Source of the DNA: Siphonodentalium dalli
Taxonomy: Eukaryota > Mollusca > Scaphopoda > Gadilida > Siphonodentaliidae
Direction of reading: 5' to 3'
Length of the DNA stretch: 64,000 bases
Assembly (NCBI GenBank): GCA_032622095.1
Contig: CP136064.1
Location: 108,924,004 to 108,988,003, forward strand
Shown: positions 1 to 10,891 of the stretch, one piece after another
How the letters are laid out: the number at the start of each line of letters is the position of its first letter
Numbering within the stretch: the stretch's first letter is position 1
Translations under genes and position numbers: made by a program
The notes under the pieces: model-generated
The model's input: the letters and a program-made list of their open reading frames with translations, nothing else
The model's database searches: none
What the model was told of the DNA's origin: nothing

Positions 1-332
1 ACCTGCATTGTGGTAAATGATTGCATGAGAATAAAATTAACCACACCATTAAATGCATGTGTTCATGTCACAAACCAGTAGTCTGGCAGCTTCTCTGTGT
101 GTTTTACTAATCTTAAACAGATGTGCAACAAGGCAATGGTAACAACTATAGCTCAGTTCATGCTATTTCTTGGCTTCATTCAACATGTCTGTCCAGGTGT
201 TTTGTGTTCTCATATGTCAAAAATTTGCTTCTCAGACAGAAAACAGAATTTAAAGTGTTTCCCAGAATTCTGGCCATTTAAATAATCTATATATATCCAT
301 CATGTACTTTTGAAATTCACATATTCATCATA

Positions 333-555
333 TACAGTAATGTCCTAAGTAATCGACTCTTTAAACACAGGAAAATTATGGGTAACTTTTCAGGATTTAG
401 TCGGAAATATGGCTTGTTGCCATTCATTGGAAAGCTCTCCTCGAGAGCTTTCCAATGAATGACAACAAGCCATATTTCCGACGAAATCCTGAAAAGTTAC
501 CCATAATTCTCTTGTGTTTAAGGAGTCGATTACTTTATAATAGGGCATTACTGTA
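333..555. repeat. TA-flanked foldback MITE (family M1), full copy
   Basis: Near-perfect palindrome. Left arm begins TACAGTAATG and the right arm ends CATTACTGTA; the turn is near 431-450 at an AGCTCTCC/GAGAGCT sequence. Thirteen full or partial copies lie in this window. TA at both ends fits a Tc1/mariner-type target duplication; no transposase is present. Confidence 0.9.
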
Positions 556-1198
556 GTTGCCAACATGATGTGTGGTAACAGTTGGTTTTGATATTAATAT
601 ATTTAAAGCGGTTTCCACCTCTGAGCTATGTCGATCAGGAGTTTGAAAGTTTAGATGGACCTACACATAAAACTTAACATAATTCTCACATTCCCTCAAC
701 CTACCAATTATACCCAGGAAATGATGTTTTTCTGCCACCCAACCAAAACACCCATTCAGCTAATCTTGCTGCTAGAACATTGACATAAACTTTAGTTAGG
801 GTGGGAAAATTGAAGTGTAGCTAATGGCGCTTTCGGGAACAATGACAAATATTTGGGCTGGAATTTCCTATTTTTCAGTTGACGATAAAGGGGAAGCCAC
901 TCTCGTGAAATGTGTTCAGGTCTAGTTTATATGTCAGAGGTGAACCGAATAAGGTGACACTGCCGGGTGCATAATTAAGCAGTTTGATGCCAAAATAGTC
1001 CTTTTTATTTACTAACATGTGTCACATTAATAGGTGTACTGATATTTTGGTGCCCATTGCACCCCTACAATGATGCTTATCCACTTATCACTAAACTTTA
1101 TGTTCCGGTCCTCATTTCTGGAAGTCATGCCCCTTTGCTCTTGGATTATTCAGTGCCCTGGGGATGAGGGAATTAATCTTGCACTTCTTGCTTTAGAC

Positions 1199-1362
1199 AT
1201 AATGGAACTATAATCTACACCAAAGTTCTGAGGGCAGAGATCAGCCAATAGTGGAACTCGATGCAAGCAATCAATACACATGGATAATATAGAGAGTATA
1301 CTCTAACATGAATAACAAGTCTGTTCTGGACTATTCTAGTAAATGGAGTAGTGTACAAAGCC
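1199..1362. repeat. Dispersed repeat, copy 1
   Basis: A segment with phrases such as ACTATAATCTAC, AGCAATCAATACA and AAATGGAGTAGTGTACAAAGCC is repeated in diverged form at 2636-2790. Immediately downstream (about 1358-1390) is a tRNA A-box-like stretch, GACTCAGTTGGTAAGG, without a convincing B box, so this may be the remains of a tRNA-derived SINE. Confidence 0.55.
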
Positions 1363-1967
1363 CTAGGGGCATGACTCAGTTGGTAAGGTCCATAGTTCAT
1401 AATAGACCGTCATAAGCTGTCCACTGATGATGGAGTTTGTCAATTCCCAATACTAAAAAGTGCGGATCAGGCCAATATAAATAAATTGCTAGATTTACAT
1501 CCAACTTTCAGCAATTTGGGGCGTGAGGGCAAATTTTATATGTTATATTTTATTCTTCCTAACATAAATGGTCATGGTCAGTTCTAAATATTGAAGCAGA
1601 TCCTATCTTATATAATACAAGGTGATTGAGATTGTCTAATTTGATCAAAATAGACTGATTAATGGGTCGTTGAAATGTAATTTGACAGTTGAAAAATGAC
1701 AAAAAAAGTTTACATAAAAAATATCCATATAAAAGGAGGGGGCTAAAAATAGTGTCGGGGAGGGGATATGTAAATCAAGCAATGTTTTTATATAGGCCTT
1801 AGGATTAGAGCATTCTCTGGGATTGGAGGCTCCAATTTGGAGCATATTCTCTAAAAATTGAGGTTTTCATGTACAGTGATATGACTTCCTCATGAAATTA
1901 ACTGGTTGCATAGTCATTCCTCCACCATTGAAACTAACATTGTGATGGGACCAGGTGCTGAACCTTA

Positions 1968-2226
1968 TTAATCCTTCCATGACTGGAGCTTCCTGACATT
2001 TTGCGAAAACCCTGTGCCAATGCATTCTCTTAATATATAAGCGAGTCTCCAATAGGGGGCCTCACATATATAAGAGAATACATTATTACCTTGACCTTGT
2101 AAGCCAGTGCATTCTCTTATATACATGAGGTTACAATCCCTGTGGGAGACTGGCATATATAAGAGAATGCACTGACACAGGATTTTTAATGCTACACCAG
2201 CACAGCTCCCGTCATGAAACGGTTAA
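1968..2226. mobile_element. TTAA-flanked hairpin element, type T-B
   Basis: Bounded by TTAA at both ends. It carries the recurrent stem TGCATTCTCTTATATATGCGAG in diverged form as two hairpins either side of a spacer containing CTTGACCTTGTAAGCCAGTGC. The termini (CCTTCCATGACTGGAGCTTC on the left and the reverse on the right) define the T-B type. Confidence 0.75.
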
Positions 2227-2635
2227 ACCAAAGCTTGAGCCAGTGCCCAAGCTAGGGATTGAAAAGAGGGAGAAGTGACTTCTCCGGCCGGCCCTCAGTA
2301 GATTTTAGGGAAACTTCAGCCCAAAATAGGGAGAAGCGGGGAGACTTTAGAAAAAGACTTGAGAAAAACCATATGAAACACCTAAGCCAAATAAAAAATA
2401 TCTTTTGAGTCTCAGACATCGCCACATTGAAATAAATGGCCCGCATTGGACGTTTTATTTCGATTTTTGATATTCTGACCAAAAAAAAAAGAAGTAAAAA
2501 AAGCATGATTAATTGCAACATACATGGAACTCTTAACATATCTATGTCGCCATGATGAAGAGTGCATGACCGTTCATCTCAAACCCGTTCACCTCAGGCC
2601 TTGAGCCTCCACAGCGGAATGATTGAATTTATTCT

Positions 2636-2790
2636 AGGCATAACAGTACTATAATCTACTGAAGAACAGACTCAGAAACAGCAGGACTCTGGAAGCAATC
2701 AATCAATACATGTGGACCAAATAGAAAGTACCTCATGAATATCTAGTCTTTACTGGACTGTTCTAAATGGAGTAGTGTACAAAGCCATCA
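2636..2790. repeat. Dispersed repeat, copy 2
   Basis: Diverged copy of 1199-1362, ending with the same TGGAGTAGTGTACAAAGCC phrase. Confidence 0.55.
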
Positions 2791-3041
2791 AAGCAATTAA
2801 TGCACATGATTAACTTTGGTAATTGCTTTGCCAAATTTGGCTTGAAACAAGGAATTAGTACATGTACTTGATATACACAGTATTGTTTGCTTTAGCATTA
2901 TGAGAATAAGGTTGTCACATCAGCAATTTAGCACCTCCTGAAAATTAAAATGGTGAGAATTCGTGGTTTGTGGAGTATGTCTTTTGCATCCGTCTGACTC
3001 GCAGTACATGTGTGTGTCCGTCCGTAATAACTTTGAAGTTC

Positions 3042-3265
3042 TTAACCCTTCCATGATTGGAGCTTACTGAAATTTTGTGAAAACCCTGTGCTAATTCATT
3101 CTTTTATATTTGCGAGTCTCCCCTATTAAAGGAACCTCGCATTATAATAAGAGAATACATTGGCCTAATAATATTTACCTTGACCTTGTAAGCCAGTGCA
3201 TTTTCCTTGCACTGGCACAGGACCTTTAATGCTGTACCAGCACAGCTCGATCATGAAACATCCCA
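3042..3265. mobile_element. T-B element, degenerate
   Basis: Starts with TTAACCCTTCCATGATTGG, has one and a half of the T-B hairpins and ends near GCTCGATCATGAAACA without a clear right TTAA. An old copy. Confidence 0.65.
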
Positions 3266-3597
3266 TTGGGACACCCCACCTCTTGTTTTATTTAGCCTTA
3301 TTGTATTGTAATTTTACCTATGTCTGAAGGTTAACTATTAAAATTACCCAAAATGCCCTATCTCATCATGCAATTCCTTTGGCATTTTCTCTCATTTGTA
3401 ATCACAGCTCCAGTTAAATGATTTCACAGTGTATAATTATTTTCTGGCATCTATACCTATGAGTAGATTTGTGCTCTATTAAGGTTCATTTATAGATAAT
3501 GTCAGAAGATGGACTACTTCACTAATCACCATGTCATCACTACTCACTAGAATCTCTGGAATGCTTATTTATTGGGGCGTTTAAAGGCCCCTATATT

Positions 3598-4134
3598 CAC
3601 TGTCGGATACCCGTTTAGGTTCGGACATTCCAAGATGGCGGCGCCCACTTAAGCAGATAAACGGTAAGTGTATATATTGTCTCCAAGCAGCAATCAACAA
3701 CATCTTTTGGTGATACACCTTGAAACAGTTATGTAGGAATTTGTATGCCCAACATTACGTAACACGCCTTTCGCATGACAGGCATGTGAATTGTTGTATT
3801 TGGCGTGTCAAGTCGTCATAATTTTTAGAAATTTTATCGAGGCGGCGAAATGTTCGCTTTTTCGTATTTTTTTGGCCCTGAGCTCATGCATCTGCAAATT
3901 TATTTATTGTTGTGGGTAGATTAGGTCATCACACATCTTCGGAATGTAAAACCGGCGATATTTTTATTGTCTAACTCCGAAAAACGACCTTTGAAAATTT
4001 CAAAATGTTCAGGTTCGGATTCGCAACATTCGTGATGATTTTGTTCAGGTTCAGACACAATTTACGTTCAGGTTCGGACAAATTTGGTTCAGGTTCGGAC
4101 AATTTTAGTTCAGGTTCAGACGCATCAAAACCTT
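3598..4134 (+). repeat. Left terminal inverted repeat of the 3057-bp element
   Basis: Pairs with 6138-6654 over its full length with scattered differences and small indels. The inner edge carries the array of GTTCAGGTTCGGACA-like motifs at about 4007-4120, mostly spaced about 20 bp, possible transposase-binding sites. It also contains an AAGATGGCGGCGCCC stretch at about 3632 and a GGTAAGTG splice-donor-like site at 3664. Confidence 0.85.
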
Positions 4135-4395
4135 ACCTGTAAGTGACGTGCCGAGGTGCAGTCGCGATCTTATTGTGCGTGTTATTAACGAACATGCATT
4201 GTTAATTTGTTATATCGAAATATGTCAGCTGAAATTTCCAAATATAGGTGGTAAATTCTCCGAATTAATGGGATAAAAGCCACAGTTGAATATTCTCGAG
4301 CAATATCTACTATAAACCAGCTAGTGGGAATTATTACAATTTACATATGAGCAACAGTGGTATTATTACTTATCTTCTGAAATATCGGGGATACA

Positions 4396-4520
4396 TGGAT
4401 ATTTAATACCTGGTTCTCGATTTTGAACCCCGAGGCGGAGCCAATGGGTTTCAAAAAGAGACATCCGGGTATTAAATCTCCTAGTATCCCACGATGTTGG
4501 CGGAGCTAACGATTTTGTCC
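4396..4520. repeat. Internal stem-loop of the 3057-bp element
   Basis: ATATTTAATACC and GGTATTAAATCT form inverted arms, with CCGAGGCGGAGCC between them. No coding capacity is visible here. Confidence 0.45.
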
Positions 4521-5769
4521 CACATCAATAGCTACCATGTGGTGTGCTTTTTATAGGTTATCAGATAAATTCACACCAATCAGCACCAATAAGAATAAAT
4601 CAGTAGCATACCTATCGATCCTGTTTTAGGTGACGTCAATTAAGCTCAGCGCGCTAGAACAATGTCACGATTGGTGAAAATGCTAGTTCAAGGGTAATTC
4701 ATAACCACAATGTTTCACGTGCTTTTATACGCCCCACTGCCAAGAGTTACGGGGACATGGTGCATGATTTAAACGTGACGTTGTTGTCAATCAGATTGTT
4801 AGTTACAATCGGTTGTGGGGACAAGCGTTGTTTGTTATATGTTTCCCTATGAAATAGCTGTAATTTTAAATGACATACGATGCGCTCTCTTTCGTCAGGA
4901 CCTTGGCATGGATAATAATTTTCAATCGTTATCTCACTGTAGATACTTCTGTATAAAAAAGGTACACAATTATTGACGCGTGTATTATTATCAATGGAAC
5001 TACGCGAAATTCCGCGGAAGACTGAAAATAGTTTATTACTGCGATAAGTTCTAAAGAAAAACAAATGATCCCGTTTTATTACGTATTCAGTTATTTGTTA
5101 ATTGGGTTTCTGTCTGTAATATTCAACCATTGGGTAGGCACTATTCTCTTAAGCGCATGAAGGAAATTTTCCACCAAAATTTAGAGATGCTTAATTTGCC
5201 AACGGAACTGCTGATATTGTTCGCATAAGTTTCGCTACTTTGGCGTCTAAATTCTTGTTTCGATGAACAAATACTTGTAGTTTTGCAGCATTGCTTACCA
5301 TAAGCATAACATAAAGAGAACACATATGGTTTCTCGAATAATATAGTCCTGAAATATCGCCGCTCGTGAAGATTCGCATATTGCAGGTATTATTCGGCAA
5401 ACCATAGGTATTATCTATGTTCGCATAGTGCTGAATATAACGCAACATGTTCGGGCTCTAATTAATAGTCCTGCATAATAGTCGTGTGACAAATGGTTAA
5501 CTTGTAACTGGATTCAACATTTAGAAATGAGGCAAAACACATAATGCTTATATTGAAAAGAATATGTTTCATGTGAATACCCAAATATATCATCCAATTA
5601 TTGATACAAAACATGGTATATATTGTCTATCTATCAGCAAGTATTTATGGGCAAATTGTGGGAACAGCTACATAATCACATTCATCGTATGAGCAGTCTA
5701 ACAAAATAGAGTTACTGTTCGTGGCTCGTTTCTGCGCTTTTTTAATATGTCTGGGAATAGTGTTAATAG

Positions 5770-5885
5770 AGACCGGGGGTAAATACATCATTACACGGCT
5801 TGTTGAGGGGGGTTCGCCTCGGGGGATACGAGCCTCTACCGGGGCATACCACACAGTATCCCCCATCAAAAAGCCGTGTAACTTA
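5770..5885. repeat. Internal palindrome of the 3057-bp element
   Basis: ATTACACGGCTT near 5790 pairs with AAGCCGTGTAA near 5870. The loop holds a second imperfect repeat with GGGGGATACGAG and CAGTATCCCCC. Open frames crossing it simply reflect this palindrome. Confidence 0.55.
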
Positions 5886-6137
5886 TATTATGGACAGTTA
5901 TCTGCTCATCTACACGTGCGGCGACCTTCGTGGCATCGTATGTGGATGTGGAGTAGAATCACGTGATCGCATACATCTCACACGCATAAAATAAGAAAGT
6001 CCGCCAAATTATTCACGAGTGGGCTAAAACCATGCCTCGTGTTCCCCATTTATCGTTTCTTTTACGAATGGAAGATAATCAAATGCACAAAAACGCAATA
6101 AGAACGCGACTGTACCTTGACGTGTCATTTTTATGCG

Positions 6138-6654
6138 AAGTTTTTGATGCGTCCGAACCTGAACCAAATTTGTCCGAACCTGAACGTAAATTGTGTCTGA
6201 ACCTGAACAAACTCATCGCGAATGTTGCGAATCCGAACCTGAACATTTTGAAATTTTCAAAGGTCGTTTTTCGGAGTTAGACAATAAAAATATCGCCGGT
6301 TTTGCATTCCGAAGATGTGTGGTGACATAATCTACACACAACAATACATAAATTTGCGGATGCATGAGCCCAGGGCCAGAAAAATACGAAAAAGCGAACA
6401 TTTCGCCGCCTCGATAAAATTTCTAAAAATTATAACGACTTGACACGCCAAATACAACAATTCACATACCTGTCATGCGAAAGGCGTGTTACGTATGTGT
6501 TGGGCATACAAATTCCTACATAACTGTTTCAAGGTGTATCACCGAAAGATGTCGTTGATTGCTGCTTGGAGACAATATATACACTTACCGTTTATCTGAT
6601 TAAGTGGGCGCCGCCATCTGGGAATGTCCGAACCTAAACGGGTATCCGACAGTG
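6138..6654 (-). repeat. Right terminal inverted repeat of the 3057-bp element
   Basis: Reverse complement of 3598-4134. It lacks one of the five subterminal motif copies seen on the left, so the arms differ by about 20 bp. Confidence 0.85.
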
Positions 6655-6659
6655 ATATT

Positions 6660-7560
6660 GTTCATGGCTTAGCATGCCTCCGTGCATGCATCTGTCTGTG
6701 TGTCCGTCAACAATTTCCTTCCGCACACCCAAGAGGCCACATTCCTAATCGAATCGTCACCAAACTTCATATGGACCTTTGAGTTGACCTCTAGATGGGA
6801 ACCATCAATTTGTTCTTAAATTTGTTTAAAAACATGGCCGCCAGTAGCCATCATGGATTTCACATTTTGATTCATGGGACGATTTTCGATGAAAAACATG
6901 GCTGCTGGTGGCCATCTTGAATTTAACTCTTTGCATGACTAATTTGCTTGGCTCACCCTACAGGCCACATGAATTATCTCATCCAATCATCACCAAACTT
7001 CATAAAGATCTTCGGGGTGATCATTAGATGGGAGTCGATCATCGAATGTTTCCAAATTTTGTTAGCGGCTCGCGGCCGGCATCTTGGAATTTTACTCTTT
7101 GCATGACTAAATCCTTTGGCACACCGTACAGGCCACATTCCTCATCCGATCATCACCAAACTGTATATGGATCTTCGAGTTAACCTCTAGATGGGATCAT
7201 CATTTTTTTTCCGAAATTCTTTGAAAAACATGGCCGCCAGCAGCCATCTCAGTTTACATATTTTAATTCATATGCACACCCCGCAGCCCACATTTCTTGG
7301 AAAATTGATTTGAAAAATTTCAGTCATGTTTTAGGACCACCTGCAAATGGGAGCTATTGAATAATTTGAATGGTTTTCACTGAAAAACATGACTGCCGGC
7401 AGCCATCGTTGGATTTTACTCTCTGCATGACTTCGGCATGCCCTGCAGCCAAAAGTTTTCATCCAATTGATCCCAAATGTCATAAGGCTCTCCTCTATAT
7501 TACTTAAACATTTCAACTTTCCACATTTCCTAATCGCTCCATTGACTGTAATGCATGATA
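6660..7560. repeat. Degenerate tandem repeats with ATGGCCGCCAG motifs
   Basis: Four diverged units each contain a CATCACCAAACT-like phrase (near 6758, 6991, 7154 and weakly 7470), a CTCTAGATGGGA phrase and an AACATGGCCGCCAGCAGCCAT phrase, at irregular spacing (233 and 163 bp measured). The phrase TTTACTCTTTGCATGACTAA recurs between units. No reading frame is conserved. Confidence 0.65.
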
Positions 7561-7696
7561 TTATCACCTCTACAAGTTAAGCTACTGTGTCATTGACACA
7601 TTCATTTACAGTATGACAATTGCTAGTTCTTGAAAACAAACTGTATCGAAAGTATTTGAAAAGAAATAATGGGGGGCTCGAATATCATGTGCTCCT

Positions 7697-7976
7697 TTAA
7701 CCCTTTATATACTAAATGGATTCTCCCATTCAGTTATAAAAGTATATATTGGAATGGTCTAGTATTGATTTGGAGGGTTGTTCATGAAAAATGAGCAGAT
7801 GACAGACTGTCGAAAAGATTATAGAAGTTCAGAAGGTTTCATATTTAATGAAGGGAAATGTTAACTTTATAGATAATAAGTTCATTCATTGGCCATAGGC
7901 CTTTTGTTGAGCTTATTATCTGAAAATTTCCTAAGGGAAATACTTGTCAATGAGTATTTAGTATAGAAAGGGTTAA
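7697..7976. mobile_element. TTAA-flanked foldback element, type T-D
   Basis: Bounded by TTAA. The left arm reads CCCTTTATATACTAAATGG and then TATATTGGAATGGTCTA; the inner arms are AGATAATAAGTTCA and its inverse, and the right end is TTTAGTATAGAAAGGGTTAA. This is the best complete T-D copy; about eleven others are scattered through the window. Confidence 0.8.
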
Positions 7977-8277
7977 CAAAAATTACTTGACTGTACATCA
8001 TTGGGTGTTTCTCTCCTTAACATTGAGTATTTTACCAGCTTGAATTTGGGAGTGAATCATTTCATTTTCTCGTAATAATGTTGGTTTATTTCCGACTCTT
8101 GATGATAATCGCATTGACCTAATCTTTGTGGATCTGCGCAATTCATTTTATCACCATAAAGCTTGCTTTTGATTACAAGTGGTTTGCCCCACAACATGAA
8201 AATTAAATCAGCCAAGTGGCTCTAGATTTAGCCACAGCTCAGAGCATAATATTAAGACCAGAATGTCAGCCCAAGGT

Positions 8278-8677
8278 TTAACCCTTTACCCAACAAACCG
8301 GCCAAAACCGGCCAAATAAAGCTTCAACAGCCTAAAATATCTTCGGTCTGTCTCAATAAAACCATACAAATATGGACATCATTGGAACCGGCTCCTTGAC
8401 CACATTGTGATAGTTACAGTTATGCCCTGTGCCAATGCATTCTCTTATATATGCGAGTCGACCATAGGTCGCCTCGCATATATAAGAGAATGCATTGGCC
8501 TAAAAAAAAAAAAAAATTAACACTTTTTACCATTTTTTCTTACATTCTTTAACAATTTTATAATTTTTAATGTGTTAAGCCAATGCATTCTCTTATATAT
8601 GCGAGGCGACCTATGGTCGACTCGCATATATAAGAGAATGCATTGGCACAGGGCCCTTCTGTTGGGTAAAGGTTTAA
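8278..8677 (-). mobile_element. TTAA-flanked two-hairpin element, type T-A (reverse orientation)
   Basis: A 400-bp copy bounded by TTAA. Terminal inverted repeat is TTAACCCTTTACCCAACA. Inside are two long hairpins built on GCCAATGCATTCTCTTATAT, separated by an AT-rich spacer with AACACATTAAAAATT in the opposite orientation, plus a longer arm with CCGGTTTTGGCCGG motifs. It is nearly identical to 14576-14975, 20163-20562 and 21491-21890, so it is recent. TTAA target and CCC...GGG ends resemble piggyBac-type elements. It lies in an intron or flank upstream of exon 9747-10891. Confidence 0.9.
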
Positions 8678-8931
8678 CCATTTCCTTACTAAATGGATTC
8701 TCCCAGTCTGTTATAAAAGTATACATTGGAATTGTCTAATATTCATTCAGAAAAAATGAGATTACAACATAGAGATGACAGATAATACAATTGCAGAAGT
8801 AATCATAGCATTTGGTGGGAAGTGTCAGATAATAAGTTCAATAAATGGCATATATGGCCATTTTTGTTAAATTTCTGAACATTTCCTAAAGGGAACTACA
8901 TGTCAATGAGTAATTAGTATGAAAGGGTTAA
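8674..8931. mobile_element. T-D element abutting T-A
   Basis: Shares the single TTAA at 8674-8677 with the preceding T-A copy, so one element inserted exactly at the other's terminal TTAA. The right end is GAAAGGGTTAA. Confidence 0.75.
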
Positions 8932-9262
8932 TATCGATGGTGAGGCAATCAAGTCTTGAATACTCACTGATGAGTAGTTACTTGATTTCTATTTATTCAT
9001 TTGTAAGGATATTTAACTAATAGGTTTTGCAAACAGCCTCGTTGTTGATCTTATTAGCTGAACATTCCTATTAATGATTCCAAATTTATTTATCTGCCTG
9101 TTGTATGCATATATGATCTGAACACCCCTACAAATGAAGAATAGATAATCCCATTGTATACTTTTATAACTGAATGGAAAGATCTATTCGGTATTCCAAA
9201 GTTTAATCATGTTGTTGAGTGGTGTTTATGCTGCTGAGGTCTCAACACATATACCTGTGGAC

Positions 9263-9340
9263 TTTATGTGTCTGAGATCCCCCAGTGGCTCAGTTTGTAA
9301 GGTGCACTACAGCATAAGGTCGTTAAGTGCTAGAAAAGCT
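9263..9340. repeat. tRNA-like (SINE) fragment, weak
   Basis: GTGGCTCAGTTTGTAAGGTGC at 9283 resembles a Pol III A box. No proper B box follows, so this is at most a decayed SINE head. Confidence 0.25.
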
Positions 9341-9399
9341 GCTTCAAACCATCTGCTCTTCTGCTGATGTTTTTAAACCATTATTTGAAGGACCATTCT

Positions 9400-9641
9400 T
9401 TAACCCTTTGAGTGCCGGGTCGATTTTTGTATCAACCCATATACCCTGTGCCAATGCATTCTCTTATATATGCGAGTCGATCATAGGTCGCCTCGCATAT
9501 ATAAGAGAATGCATTGGCCTAACTTTTTTTTGTTTTTTTGTTTTTTTTTACAATTTTAATAATTTATTCTTATATTCTTTAACAGACTTATTTTGTAGGT
9601 TTAGGGCCGATGAGATCGGCCCCTGGCACTCAAAGGGTTAA
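9400..9641. mobile_element. TTAA-flanked hairpin element, type T-C
   Basis: TTAACCCTTTGAGTGCCGGG at the left and CCTGGCACTCAAAGGGTTAA at the right. It contains one GCCAATGCATTCTCTTATAT hairpin and a T-rich spacer. It ends 105 bp before the splice acceptor at 9746. Confidence 0.85.
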
Positions 9642-9746
9642 TACGAGGAGAGCATTTCAGAGGTCCCTCTGAGCTGCTGGTATCAGCAATGCTCACATTT
9701 GTTGCTTGTGATAAGTGTTTTTGACAATTTTTATCTTCTTTTTCAG

Positions 9747-10891
9747 AGCTGGGCGATGTTCTATATGACGAAGGGGAAGTCTTAGATGATGAAGGCGGAG
9801 TTAACATGAAGGGGATGACACAGCAGGCGAGAGGCCCATTACCTCCAATTCCAAATGGCAATCAAGTGAACCTCGCGGATTACTACCCACCACCTCCCCC
9901 ACAGGTATACCCGCATGATAGTACCACGCCCAATCCTTCGATCCCTCATGGACAATTTAGCTCCGTTCATGAAAGTTCATTCAACCAAGGACAATATGGT
10001 GCAACTCACAACCACGAGTCATCATATGGACAATGTAGTACCGTAGTTGATCACGCACATGGGCAGTATGGTTCTGGGTCGCCCGTCCATGGGCAGTATG
10101 GTTCTGGGTCGCACCCGTCACCAGTCCATGGGCAGTATGGTTCTCGGTCGCACCCGTCGCCCGTCCATGGGCAGTATGGTTCATTACCAGATCAGGCGCC
10201 ATTCCATGGGTCGTGTGCATCCACCATAGTGCATCCACAATGTAGCCACCAATTTTCCCCTTCACATCATAGTAACGCGACTAACCCTCATCTTCAGCAG
10301 AATCACGTAGCTTCGTCACATTGTCAACATCATACTAACCAACCTAACGGACAAGCGCAGTACGGCTGTACAACTGCAGTAGGTTCTAACATCGATGGCA
10401 ACATCGGAATCGACGAGCATCTTCCTTCACACGGACACCCAATGTTTCAGAGTAAATCACTCTATTCATATGGTAGCCAAAGTAACAATTCAAGTTGCCA
10501 TTCGTCACCTTCGCATGGGAGGTCTGTAGCACCGAATCAACTTCCGAAGAGTGGCGATATTTCAGAATATAGTTCAGTTCCTCTAAATATTCACGGATCA
10601 GGCATGGATATGAATATTCATGGATCAGGGGTGGATAATTTGATGTATGGGCATACCACACAAACCAGCGCTCACGTTCCCAAAAGTGGCCATCCGGCAG
10701 TGCCAAATGCTTTACAGATGAATTTACTTTTACAAGGTCACCAGCCTAAGGGTCAAGGTGATCACTATGATTATTCACAGAATGATGTTCCTATCGACAA
10801 CAATGGGACAGCTAGATCTGGTTATGGAGATCCAAAAATAGTGCAACATGGTGGTGGTATATATGAGCAGATACATGCAGTCGAAATGCAG
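9747..10891 (+). CDS. Exon A: His/Gly/Tyr/Ser-rich segment of the espin-like protein
   Basis: The acceptor follows a pyrimidine tract ending TTTTTCAG at 9746. The exon starts with two bases completing a codon and then reads LGDVLYDEGEVLDDEGG. The donor is CAG|GTTTGT at 10891/10892, phase 0. It encodes 381 full codons. Residues 30-52 include PLPPIP and a run of five prolines, a possible profilin or SH3 ligand. Residues about 104-154 hold four HGQYGS units, the last ones 13 residues apart. The remainder is rich in H, S, N, Q and G, with NIHGSG repeated near 330. It looks disordered. The open frame continues past the donor to 11125, but those residues are unlike the rest and I read them as intron. 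Confidence 0.75.
10058..10205 (+). repeat. In-frame 39-bp coding repeat in exon A
   Basis: Units centred on CATGGGCAGTATGGTTC recur at about 10058, 10088, 10127 and 10166. The last spacings are 39 bp (13 codons), so changes in copy number would keep the frame. The repeats encode HGQYGSGSHPSPV-like units. Confidence 0.85.

Larger units (their letters stand above)
3598..6654. mobile_element. 3057-bp DNA transposon with long terminal inverted repeats
   Basis: The left end begins CACTGTCGGATACCCG and the right end is its complement. Both ends are flanked by ATATT (3593-3597 and 6655-6659), a 5-bp target duplication. The inverted ends span 3598-4134 and 6138-6654. They contain a repeated subterminal motif, GTTCAGGTTCGGACA: five copies near the inner edge on the left, four on the right, plus a variant near each tip. 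The interior (4135-6137) has several stem-loops and short open frames that I do not recognise, so it is probably non-autonomous. A CACTG terminus with a 5-bp duplication suggests Transib/RAG-like elements, but the family is not established. Confidence 0.85.
1..9746. other. Upstream region without a recognisable exon
   Basis: No exon could be supported here, although the first exon found (9747) begins with a splice acceptor, so the transcript must come from further left. The stretch is AT-rich and mostly repeats listed separately. Unlisted parts (about 556-1198, 1400-1960, 2230-2640, 2790-3040, 3270-3590, 8935-9398) show only AT-rich sequence and fragments of the same repeats. A short acceptor-donor pair near 898-938 was considered but its phase does not fit the next exon. 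Confidence 0.5.

Noticed and set aside
898-938. Possible small exon between TTTTTCAG and CAG|GTCTAG
   Set aside because: It reads DDKGEATLVKCVQ but ends in phase 0, whereas exon A needs an upstream exon ending in phase 1; no neighbouring exon supports it.
4747-5064. 105-codon minus-strand frame in the 3057-bp element as a transposase
   Set aside because: Too short, no recognisable catalytic motif, and AT-rich chance frames of this size are common here.
9327-9641. Open frame of about 100 codons upstream of exon A
   Set aside because: Most of it is the T-C hairpin element; similar frames appear in every T-A/T-B/T-C copy (for example 14486-14736 and 8517-8726).
9981-10265. Minus-strand and alternate-frame open frames over the HGQYGS repeat
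   Set aside because: They are shadows of the tandem repeat on the other strand or in another frame.
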